Origin: Methylobacterium haplocladii
Lineage (GTDB): Bacteria > Pseudomonadota > Alphaproteobacteria > Rhizobiales > Beijerinckiaceae
DNA: 64,000 nucleotides
NCBI RefSeq assembly: GCF_007992175.1
Contig: NZ_BJZT01000007.1
Location: 58,954 to 122,953, forward strand
Direction of reading: 5' to 3'
The stretch's first letter is position 1. Every line of letters starts with the position of its first letter. The notes below the pieces were generated by a model. It ran no database searches. It was not told where the DNA came from and worked only from the letters and a program-made list of their open reading frames with translations. This document shows positions 52,548 to 59,901 of this stretch, one piece after another. A program made the position numbers and the translations under genes.

Positions 52548-53555
52548 TCAGGCTTTGGCGATGGCGAGGCGGCCGTTGGCCGTCTCCAGGCTCTGCGACA
52601 GCAGCCGCATCAGCGCATAGACGCTGTCGATATGCGGCGTCGGCACGTCGAGGAGCCGGCCCAGTTCGATCACCGAGCCGACCAGCGCCTCCAGCTCGAT
52701 CGGCCGGCCGGCCTCGACGTCCTGCAGCATCGAGGTCTTGTGCGCGCCGACCTTTTCCGCGCCGGCAATGCGCTTGTCGATGCCGACCTTGAAGGTGATG
52801 CCGAGGGTGTTCGCGATCGTTTCCGCCTCCTTCATCATCGCGGTGGCGAGCGCTCGCGTGTCGGGGAAGCGGCAGATGTCTTCGAGCGTGGCATGCGCGA
52901 GGGCGGAGATCGGGTTGAAGCTCAGGTTCCCCCAGAGCTTGAGCCAGATCTCGGCGCGGATGTCGCCGGTCACCGGCGCCTTGAAGCCGGCCTTGGTCAG
53001 GCGCTGCGAGAGGTTCAGCACGCGCTCGGACTTGGTGCCGTCGAGCTCACCGAGCCCGAAGCGGTTGCCCTCGATCACCGTCACGGTGCCGGGATCGGTC
53101 AGCACGGCTGCCGGATAGACCACGGAGCCGATCACCTGGCGCGGGTCGAGATGCTGCGCGATGACGCCGCCCGGATCGGCGGTCTCGAGCTGCGTGCCCT
53201 CATACTGGCCGCCGTAGCCACCCGAAAAATACCACCACGGGATGCCGTTCTGCATGGTCACGACGATGGTGTCGGGGCCGATCAGGTGCTTGAGATCGGC
53301 CGCGATCGGGCCGACCTGATGCGCCTTGACCGTGAGCAGCACGATGTCGTGCCGCCCGGCCTGCTCCATCGCGCGGTAGGCCTTGACCGACTTGGCGTGG
53401 AGGACGGTGCCGTCCTCCTCGACCAGCCGCAGGCCGTCCTTGGCGATCGCGTCGGCATTGCTGCGGGCGATGAAGGTGACGTCCTCGCCGGCTTCCGCCA
53501 GCCTCACTCCGAGATAGCCGCCGATGGCTCCGGCGCCGACGATCGCGATGCTCAT
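52548..53555 (-). CDS. panE2: PanE/ApbA-family reductase, probable oxalyl-CoA reductase
   Basis: A 335-residue NADPH-dependent reductase of the ketopantoate reductase family: GAGAIGGYLG Rossmann motif (7-16), VKAHQV, QNGIPWWY, catalytic Lys in IWLKLWGNLSFNPIS, and HKTSMLQDVEAGRPIELEALVG in the C-domain. In Methylobacterium extorquens a PanE2 paralogue reduces oxalyl-CoA to glyoxylate. Position between an oxalyl-CoA synthetase and an oxalate carrier supports that role rather than vitamin B5 synthesis. The insertion YFSGGYGGQYEG after the substrate loop, absent from ordinary PanE, may shape the larger CoA-ester pocket. Confidence 0.85.
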   Translation of the reverse strand: MSIAIVGAGAIGGYLGVRLAEAGEDVTFIARSNADAIAKDGLRLVEEDGTVLHAKSVKAYRAMEQAGRHDIVLLTVKAHQVGPIAADLKHLIGPDTIVVTMQNGIPWWYFSGGYGGQYEGTQLETADPGGVIAQHLDPRQVIGSVVYPAAVLTDPGTVTVIEGNRFGLGELDGTKSERVLNLSQRLTKAGFKAPVTGDIRAEIWLKLWGNLSFNPISALAHATLEDICRFPDTRALATAMMKEAETIANTLGITFKVGIDKRIAGAEKVGAHKTSMLQDVEAGRPIELEALVGSVIELGRLLDVPTPHIDSVYALMRLLSQSLETANGRLAIAKA

Positions 53556-53687
53556 GCCTGAGTCCGTTTCTGGTTCCTGCCCAAGGCGCCGGCCGCGTAG
53601 CCGGCGCCCGCTGATGTCGCGTCGCGGCCATGCAGCCGCTCGATAATTCTATATTCGTGATGCCCGGCGACCACCTGCCTGATGATC

Positions 53688-54452
53688 CTAAGCGAACCGG
53701 TTGGACAGCGTGCCGATCCCGTCGATCACCACCTCGACGGTAGCTTCCTTCGGGATTGGCCCGACACCGTTCGAGGTGCCGCACGCGATCACGTCGCCGG
53801 GCTCCAGCGTCATGCCCTGCGAGAGCATCGAGACGAGTTGCGCCGGCGGGATGATCATGTCCGAGACCGGATAGTTCTGGCGTTCGCGTCCGTTCACCAG
53901 GGTACGCACCGTCAGGCTCGCGGGATCGAGACCGGTCGCGATGACCGGGCCGAACGGGCCGAACCCGTCGAGGCCCTTGGCGCGGCACCACTGCGCAAAG
54001 CTCGGATCGGCCTTGAGGATGGACGGTGCGGTGACGTCGTTGATGCAGGTGTAGCCGAAAATGCAGGCCGCGGCCTCGGTCTCGTCGACGTCGCGCGCCG
54101 CCTTGCCGATCACGATGCCGAGTTCGCCCTCGTACATCACCCGGCCGGCCGCTTCCGGCACGGCGATCACCGCGCCCGAGGGGCGATAGGTGTTGGCCGG
54201 CTTCAGCAGGAACAGCGGCGCCTCAGGCTGCGTCAGCTCCTGCTTCTCCGCCATCGCATGGAAGTTGTTCCAGAGCGCGATGAACTTCGAAGGCCGGCAC
54301 GGCAGGTCGACCGTGACCTCGGCGAGGTCGACGGTCTCGCCGGTCGGCGTCGGGTCGCTGAAAAGGTCGCCCGCGAATACGGCGATGCGGTTGCCGTCGA
54401 GGCGGCCGAAGCCGCCCCGTCCGTCCTGGCTGTACCGGATCCAGAGGGCCAT
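53688..54452 (-). CDS. Fumarylacetoacetate hydrolase family protein
   Basis: A 254-residue FAH-fold enzyme: KFIALWNNFHAMAEK, LFLLKPANTYRPSG, metal-site YEGELGIVIGK (two Glu), FGYTCINDVTA with the metal Asp, and GFGPFGPVIATG, VIACGTSNGVG. The group includes hydrolases and decarboxylases of 2-oxo acids and acylpyruvates such as oxaloacetate. In the oxalate cluster it could process a related dicarboxylate or repair a by-product. It starts three bases after the MFS carrier stop and precedes the reductase, so it is part of the operon. Confidence 0.88.
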   Translation of the reverse strand: MALWIRYSQDGRGGFGRLDGNRIAVFAGDLFSDPTPTGETVDLAEVTVDLPCRPSKFIALWNNFHAMAEKQELTQPEAPLFLLKPANTYRPSGAVIAVPEAAGRVMYEGELGIVIGKAARDVDETEAAACIFGYTCINDVTAPSILKADPSFAQWCRAKGLDGFGPFGPVIATGLDPASLTVRTLVNGRERQNYPVSDMIIPPAQLVSMLSQGMTLEPGDVIACGTSNGVGPIPKEATVEVVIDGIGTLSNRFA

Positions 54453-54455
54453 GCC

Positions 54456-55760
54456 TCAGGCGCTCCGGGCGATCACGCGGGCCCGCCAAGGCTTCAGGAC
54501 TGCGATGGCCAGCAGCGAAGCCAGGATGTTGGCGCCGGCGGCGACGAGAAACACGCCGTCCCAATTGCCCGTGCTCTGCTGGAGGTAATTCGCAGCCGGC
54601 ACTAGTAGAGCCGCCGTGCCCTTGGCGGTGTAGAGCAGCCCGGCATTCGTCGCGGCGAACTTGGAACCGAAGGTGTCCGTGCAGGTCGAGGGGAACAGCG
54701 AGTAGATCTCGCCCCAGGCGAAGAACACGAAGCCCGAGAGCAGCACGAACCAGAGTGGGTCGTGGCCCCAGAGGTAGAGCATGTAGATGCCGGCGCCTTC
54801 CATGGCGAAGGCGATGAACATGGTGTTCTCGCGTCCGATCTTGTCGGAGACCCAGCCGAAGAACGGGCGCGTCAGGCCGTTGAGCACCCGGTCGATCGTC
54901 GCGGCGAAGGTGATCGCCACCATGGTCAGGCCGAGGATCGTGACGGGGATCTTGTCGACGCCGATATCGGCGGCGATCGGCTTGAGGTTGGCCGTGATCA
55001 TCAGACCGCCGGCGCCGACGATGACGAACATCAGGTACATCAGCCAGAAGATCGGCTGACGGGCGACCTCGGCCGGCGTGTAGTTGCGCCGGGTCTGGAT
55101 GACGCTAGCGTTGGCTGTGGCCTGCTGGGCCTGACCCTTCTTCGGGGACGCCAGGAACACGGCGAGTACGCAGACGATCAGGCCCTGCCCGATGCCGAAA
55201 GCGAAGAAGGCGGACTGGAAGCCCCGCTCGGAGATCATCCACTGGATCGGGGCGACCGTCAGCGCCGATCCGGCGCCGAAGCCGGCGGCGGTGATGCCTG
55301 CGGCCAACCCGCGCTTGTCGGGGAACCACTTCAGCGCGCTGCCGACGCAGGTGCCGTACACCGCGCCCGCGCCGATGCCGGCCACGACCTGGCCGAGATA
55401 GAACATGTTGAGCGTCTCGGCGTAGGAGTTGATCACCCAGCCGATGCCGCAGAGCAGGCCGCCGAACAGCACCACGACCTTCGGGCCGTACTTGTCGACG
55501 AACCAGCCCTCGACCGGAACGAGCCAGGTCTCGAACAGCACGAACAGCGTGAAGGCCCACTGGATCGCCGCCCGGTCGAAACCGAACTTCTTCTGGATGT
55601 CGGGGACGAAGAAGGTCCAGCCGTATTGAAGGTTCGCGATCATCACCATGCAGACGACGCCGAGGACGAGCTGGCCCCAGCGGCCGAAGGGTGGGGCATC
55701 CGCGACAGCGGCGGGGTAGGCGCCCTGGCCGGGTACGGGGTCGGCGGCTTGCAGGGCCAT
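54456..55760 (-). CDS. MFS oxalate/formate antiporter-type carrier
   Basis: A 434-residue twelve-helix major facilitator of the oxalate/formate antiporter (OxlT) family. Characteristic segments are NLQYGWTFFVPDIQKKFGFDR in part, the KYGPK loop motif in the second/third helix region, GIGAGAVYGTCVGSALKWFPDKRGLAAGIT in part, and FFGWVSDKIGRENTMF. It would bring in oxalate, perhaps in exchange for formate or another anion. It is the first gene of the minus-strand cluster and probably follows the promoter region at 55761-56118. Confidence 0.9.
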   Translation of the reverse strand: MALQAADPVPGQGAYPAAVADAPPFGRWGQLVLGVVCMVMIANLQYGWTFFVPDIQKKFGFDRAAIQWAFTLFVLFETWLVPVEGWFVDKYGPKVVVLFGGLLCGIGWVINSYAETLNMFYLGQVVAGIGAGAVYGTCVGSALKWFPDKRGLAAGITAAGFGAGSALTVAPIQWMISERGFQSAFFAFGIGQGLIVCVLAVFLASPKKGQAQQATANASVIQTRRNYTPAEVARQPIFWLMYLMFVIVGAGGLMITANLKPIAADIGVDKIPVTILGLTMVAITFAATIDRVLNGLTRPFFGWVSDKIGRENTMFIAFAMEGAGIYMLYLWGHDPLWFVLLSGFVFFAWGEIYSLFPSTCTDTFGSKFAATNAGLLYTAKGTAALLVPAANYLQQSTGNWDGVFLVAAGANILASLLAIAVLKPWRARVIARSA

Positions 55761-56118
55761 GGTCGCGATCCTCGGTCTGCGCGTTCTTGCGCTAGGCTTG
55801 TTTTTGCGTTCCCGCTTCTAGATCGGTGCATTTTGAATACAACTGCCTCGGCCTTAGGCAATGAGCTTCATTACCCTCAAAATATTTGATTCTAGCCTGT
55901 AAAAAATTTGAACTGCACTGCGATATACGGGTGAGCCGCAAGCCGGCGCCGACGGTCTCGCCGCAACCAAGCCTTTGACACGGCGCGGTGTTCCCGAGCG
56001 ATGCGCTCGCTTGACAGGCGGCGGCCCGCCATGGTCGGAACACCCTGGCTTTTCGCGGTCGCCCCGGCGGTCCGGAGAGCGCAACGATGCGGGCGAGGGA
56101 CGGCGCGTGAGGCTGAGC
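55761..56118. promoter_or_regulatory. Control region between the oxalate operon and the IalB gene
   Basis: 358 bases between divergent genes. The part 55795-55925 is AT-rich. It contains the near-palindrome TTGAATACAA (55833-55842), similar to GntR/FadR-type half-sites, and an inverted repeat TGCCT-N7-AGGCA (55844-55860). These are candidate operators for oxalate-responsive control of the MFS carrier operon. No gene is evident here. Confidence 0.4.
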
Positions 56119-56655
56119 ATGAGGTTGCGACGGGCGGGTGGGCCCGCTGCGGTTCGCCATCTGCCGGGTCTGCTCCTGGCTCTGGCCGTCGTCCTCGGCT
56201 TCGCGATGCCGAACACGGCTCTGGCGCAGGGCGAGGTCCGCAAGAGCTTCGACGACTGGCAACTGCGCTGCGAGACGCCGGCCGGCGCCAAGGCCGAGCA
56301 ATGCGCGCTGGTGCAGTACGTGGCCGCCGAGGATCGGCCGAACCTGACCCTCGTCGTGATCGTGCTCAAGACCGCCGACAACCGCGGCTACCTGCTGCGC
56401 GTGGTCGCTCCGCTCGGCGTGCTGCTGCCCTCCGGGCTCGGCCTGAAGATCGACAACAACGACATCGGGCGCGCCGGCTTCGTGCGCTGCCTCACCACGG
56501 GCTGCGTCGCCGAGGTGGTGATGGACGACGGCCTGCTGCGGACCTTCAAGGCCGGCAAGCAGGCGACCTTCATCGTCTTCCAGACGCCGGAGGAGGGGGT
56601 GGGAATCCCGCTCTCGCTCAAGGGCTTCGACACCGGCTTCGAATCGATGAAATAA
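56119..56655 (+). CDS. Invasion-associated locus B (IalB) family exported protein
   Basis: A 178-residue protein with a signal peptide (GLLLALAVVLGFAMPNTALA) and an IalB domain: KSFDDWQLRCETPAG, CALVQY, then LPSGLGLKIDNND, FVRCLTTGCVAEVVMDD and TFIVFQTPEEGVGIPLSLKGF. Paired cysteines are expected to form disulfides. The family is widespread in Rhizobiales, not limited to pathogens; its role in the envelope is unclear. Start choice between GTG 56107 and ATG 56119 is open: both have GAGG upstream. It precedes another small exported protein gene by 58 bp. Confidence 0.85.
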   Translation: MRLRRAGGPAAVRHLPGLLLALAVVLGFAMPNTALAQGEVRKSFDDWQLRCETPAGAKAEQCALVQYVAAEDRPNLTLVVIVLKTADNRGYLLRVVAPLGVLLPSGLGLKIDNNDIGRAGFVRCLTTGCVAEVVMDDGLLRTFKAGKQATFIVFQTPEEGVGIPLSLKGFDTGFESMK

Positions 56656-56713
56656 ATTCGTCCGATTTCGGTGCCATGGGCGCCGGGAGACGGGTCGAAT
56701 CGGAGCGGGTGCC

Positions 56714-57370
56714 ATGCGGAATTGGGGTCAGGCGGCGGCGATCTTCGCGCTCGCGCTCACCGGCATCGGTGCCGCGCAGGCGGAATCCGGCAGCTTCTTC
56801 AAGAACATGTTCGGCGGCGTCGGAACGAGCAGCGGCGGCCAGGCTCCGAGTCTCAGCGGCCCGAAGCTGCAGGACCCCAAAGAGGCCTATTGCCCGCAGA
56901 TCGACGTGCGGGACGGCGCCGCCGCCGTCCAGGCCTTCGCGGGCGCGGCGGGCGACAACAGCCGCCTGCGCCATCAGCTCACCTTCGGCCAGATGAGTCG
57001 GGAATGCACGGTCCGCGCAGGCGGTGCCGTCGGTGTCCGGGTCGGCGTGCAGATCCGGGCGCTGCTGGGGCCGGCCGGTGCGCCGGGCACCTTCGACGCA
57101 CCGCTGACCGTCTCGCTCAAGTACAATGACAAGGTCGTCGCCTCGCAGACCCGCCGGGTCCCGGTTGCGATCCCGGCAGGCGGTGCACAGGGGCAGGCCT
57201 CGGTGGTCGCGGACGAACTGATCGTGCCGGCGGACATGGCGGTCGGCTACGACATCGAGGTGGCCCTCGCCGGCGCGCCTGCCCGCGCCAAGCCCCCCGC
57301 CAAAAGCGCAGCCCGCCGGGCCAAACCGACACCGGCGGAAGCCGCCGCAGCTCCAGCCGCCGCGCAGTGA
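56714..57370 (+). CDS. Hypothetical exported protein
   Basis: A 218-residue protein not recognised as a named family. A signal peptide (AAAIFALALTGIGAAQA) is followed by a Gly/Ser-rich stretch, a beta-rich domain with two cysteines (AYCPQIDVRDG, SRECTVRAGG) and a Lys/Ala/Pro tail (about residues 190-218). The look recalls small outer-membrane-associated lipoprotein-like proteins, but there is no lipobox cysteine. GGAG lies upstream of the ATG. Likely co-transcribed with the IalB gene. Confidence 0.72.
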   Translation: MRNWGQAAAIFALALTGIGAAQAESGSFFKNMFGGVGTSSGGQAPSLSGPKLQDPKEAYCPQIDVRDGAAAVQAFAGAAGDNSRLRHQLTFGQMSRECTVRAGGAVGVRVGVQIRALLGPAGAPGTFDAPLTVSLKYNDKVVASQTRRVPVAIPAGGAQGQASVVADELIVPADMAVGYDIEVALAGAPARAKPPAKSAARRAKPTPAEAAAAPAAAQ

Positions 57371-57408
57371 CCGGCTCTGCGGGTGCATCGCCCGGGTTCG
57401 CCCCCGTG

Positions 57409-57500
57409 CCGTCATTGCGAGCGGGGCGAAGCGGCCCAGGCCCACAGGCTCGCCGGTGCGCATGTTGCCTTGGGTTGCTTCGCGGCGCTCGCAATGACGA
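57409..57500. repeat. REP-like palindromic repeat, copy 2
   Basis: A 92-bp copy of the palindrome, with outer arms CCGTCATTGCGAG and CTCGCAATGACGA. Its interior has diverged more than in the other two complete copies. It sits between the exported protein gene and the first large glycosyltransferase. Confidence 0.8.
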
Positions 57501-57575
57501 GGGAAGGGGCGGCATCTCCCTCGATCGCCTCCCGCCCAGCGATGCCAACCCGGTCGATCCAGCCGGAACCTGTGT

Positions 57576-59729
57576 GTGACGACAGATGCGCACGACTGTC
57601 TCTCGCACGAACCAGGGAGCGGCGAGCACGCGCCCGTGTCCATCCTGGAGCCACCGGACCCGGATCCCCGTCGACACGGGCCGGCCATCGCGGCCGTAGA
57701 GCCATATTTCCATGAACGGGCCGATCGCTGGCTCGGCCGCACCACCGCCTTCACGCTCGGACCCACGGACGATCCACTGTTCGACCGCCGCCTGCGGCCG
57801 GCCGGGCATCTGCGCGACCGCTGGATCGTGCTGACCTACCGCATGGATCCCAGCGCCCCGCCGCTGCGGCCGGTGATCCGGTTCGTGCGCGCGGATGGGA
57901 ACAACCAGGACTTCGTCCTGCCGGGCGTGGCACTGGGCACCGCCTCCTGGCTCGGCCTTCTGCCGGCGGACCTCGAAGACATCCGGCTCGCGGCGGGGCC
58001 GGGCTTCGTGCTGGAGCGGGTGGGGCTGCGCGGGCATGCCAGTGTCCTCGTCGAGTGCCTTGGCAAGCGCCCGATCCGGGTCGTGCCGGCGCTCCACAAC
58101 CGCTTGAGGGGAGATGCGCGCCGCTACCGCGACATCCTGCGGGGGGCCTGCGCCGTCAGCCCGCTGGATCGCTACCGGGGCTGGCGAGCCGAGCGCCTGC
58201 GCCCCTCCGCTCGGACCGGGCTTGGCAACGACCTCGCGATCCGCCTGATTCTGCCGGCACGCCGATCCGAAAGCGCCGCCGTCGGTCGAACCGTCGAGAG
58301 CCTGATCGCACAGGATCACCGCGTCTGGTCGCTCACGATCGCCTGGATCGCCGACGATCGAGCCGGGCCGGTCGAGCACGATCATCACGACCCCCGCATC
58401 GCCGATGCGACCTGGGACGACACCACATCGCCGGCCGCACTTCTCGCCGAGGCCGACGCTCTCGGCCTGCTCCACCCTGGCGACCGGCTGTGGCCGGAGG
58501 CGCTGGCAACCCTGGCGAGCCGCCTCGCCGGCTCCGACGCCGTCTATGCCGACGAGGAGGTGGCCGGCATTCCGCTCCAACCCCGGCTCAAGCCCGACTG
58601 GAGCCCGGACCTCGCCTCCGTCACCGGCTACATCGGCCGGCCGACGCTGTATGCGCGCGCCCTGATCGCGCGCTTCGGCGATCGGCCGATCGGGCCACCG
58701 GATGGGTTTGCGCTCGATCTCGCCGCGACATCGGCTGCACGAGCCGTCGTGCACATCCCGCGCATCCTCTGCACCACCGAGCCGACGCCCGACGACACCG
58801 CCGCACGGGCGCTGGCCCTCGATCGGCACCTCCCCGAGGTCGGCTCGCCGGCGCGGGCCGAGGTTCACGGCGGCGTGCTCGACCTCCACTGGCCCGTGCC
58901 GCAGCCCGCCCCGCTCGCGAGCATCGTCATCCCATCCCGCGACCGGCTCGACCTGATCGCCCGCGTCACCGAGGGCGTGCTGCGGCAAACCGCCTATCCC
59001 GCCATCGAACTCGTCATCGTCGACAACGGCTCGACCGACCCGGCCGTGCTGCAATTCTACGAAACCCTGCGCGCCGATCCGCGCGTGCGCATCGTGCCCT
59101 ATCCGCACCCGTTCAATTTCTCCGCGATGACCAATGCCGGGGTGCGCGAGGCGCGCGGTCAGGTGCTGGTGCTCCTGAACAACGACATCGCCGTACTCGA
59201 ACCGGGCTGGCTCTCGGCCCTCGTCGCCCAGGCCGTGCGGCCGGAGGTCGGGGCCGTCGGAGCCAAGCTCCTCTACGCGGACGGCACCCTGCAGCATGCG
59301 GGCGTCGTCGTGGGCCTCGGCGGCCGCGCCGGCCACCTCCTGCGGCGACGCCCCGGTAACACCCCCGGCCATCTCGGCCGGTTGCGGGTGGCCCACGAGG
59401 TCTCGGCGGTCACGGCCGCCTGCCTCGCCGTGGAGCGCCGCAAGTTCGATGCGGTCGGTGGCTTCGACGAGACCACCTTCGCCATCGACTTCAACGACGT
59501 CGATTTCTGCCTGCGCCTCGGCACCGCCGGCCTCAAGGCGATCTGGACGCCGCAGGCCACCCTCTCCCATCTCGAATCGGTGAGCCGAGGCCGGCCGGAG
59601 GGCGACGAGCGCCGACGCTTCGAGCGCGAAGCCGACGCTTTCACTGCCCGCTGGCGCGACATCATCCGCCACGACCCGTTCTACCACCCGGCCCTCTCGC
59701 TCACGACCTTCGGCGAGGACCTGGAGTGA
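57576..59729 (+). CDS. Large glycosyltransferase with degenerate N-terminal GT2 and active C-terminal GT2 domain
   Basis: A 717-residue protein. The C-terminal domain (about 447-700) is a full GT2: IVIPSRDRLDLIARVTEG, VIVDNGSTDP, VLLNNDIAVLEPGWL and DFNDVDFCLRLG. The region about 225-380 follows the same plan but lacks the usual acidic metal motif: RLILPARRSES, SLIAQDHRVWSLTIAWIADD, LLHPGDRLWPEAL where relatives have a DHDD motif, YADEEVAG and LKPDWSPDLASVTGYIGRP. This fits two-domain O-antigen glycosyltransferases with a degenerate first module. The GTG at 57576 is a weakly supported start. A related protein follows at 59902. Confidence 0.82.
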   Translation: MTTDAHDCLSHEPGSGEHAPVSILEPPDPDPRRHGPAIAAVEPYFHERADRWLGRTTAFTLGPTDDPLFDRRLRPAGHLRDRWIVLTYRMDPSAPPLRPVIRFVRADGNNQDFVLPGVALGTASWLGLLPADLEDIRLAAGPGFVLERVGLRGHASVLVECLGKRPIRVVPALHNRLRGDARRYRDILRGACAVSPLDRYRGWRAERLRPSARTGLGNDLAIRLILPARRSESAAVGRTVESLIAQDHRVWSLTIAWIADDRAGPVEHDHHDPRIADATWDDTTSPAALLAEADALGLLHPGDRLWPEALATLASRLAGSDAVYADEEVAGIPLQPRLKPDWSPDLASVTGYIGRPTLYARALIARFGDRPIGPPDGFALDLAATSAARAVVHIPRILCTTEPTPDDTAARALALDRHLPEVGSPARAEVHGGVLDLHWPVPQPAPLASIVIPSRDRLDLIARVTEGVLRQTAYPAIELVIVDNGSTDPAVLQFYETLRADPRVRIVPYPHPFNFSAMTNAGVREARGQVLVLLNNDIAVLEPGWLSALVAQAVRPEVGAVGAKLLYADGTLQHAGVVVGLGGRAGHLLRRRPGNTPGHLGRLRVAHEVSAVTAACLAVERRKFDAVGGFDETTFAIDFNDVDFCLRLGTAGLKAIWTPQATLSHLESVSRGRPEGDERRRFEREADAFTARWRDIIRHDPFYHPALSLTTFGEDLE

Positions 59730-59765
59730 TTTTTTTGGGGGAGTTTGGCGCAGCCGGACTGAAGG

Positions 59766-59859
59766 CCGTCATTGCGAGCGCAGCGAAGCAATGCAGGGTC
59801 GCCGGACTGACGTTGCGACTGTGGCCCTGGATTGCTTCGCCTGCGGCTCGCAATGACGG
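59766..59859. repeat. REP-like palindromic repeat, copy 3
   Basis: A 94-bp copy with outer arms CCGTCATTGCGAG and CTCGCAATGACGG, very similar to the copy at 1657-1750. It lies in the 172-bp gap between the two large glycosyltransferase genes and could separate their transcripts. Confidence 0.85.
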
Positions 59860-59901
59860 AGGGCGGATCGGCCTGTTGGCGGCACGGGAGTCCGCCACGC
59901 A

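Noticed and set aside
52548..53555. PanE-like gene as the ketopantoate reductase of vitamin B5 synthesis partnering panC
   Set aside because: It is 35 kb from panC and embedded between oxalyl-CoA synthetase-like and oxalate-carrier genes, which fits oxalyl-CoA reductase better.
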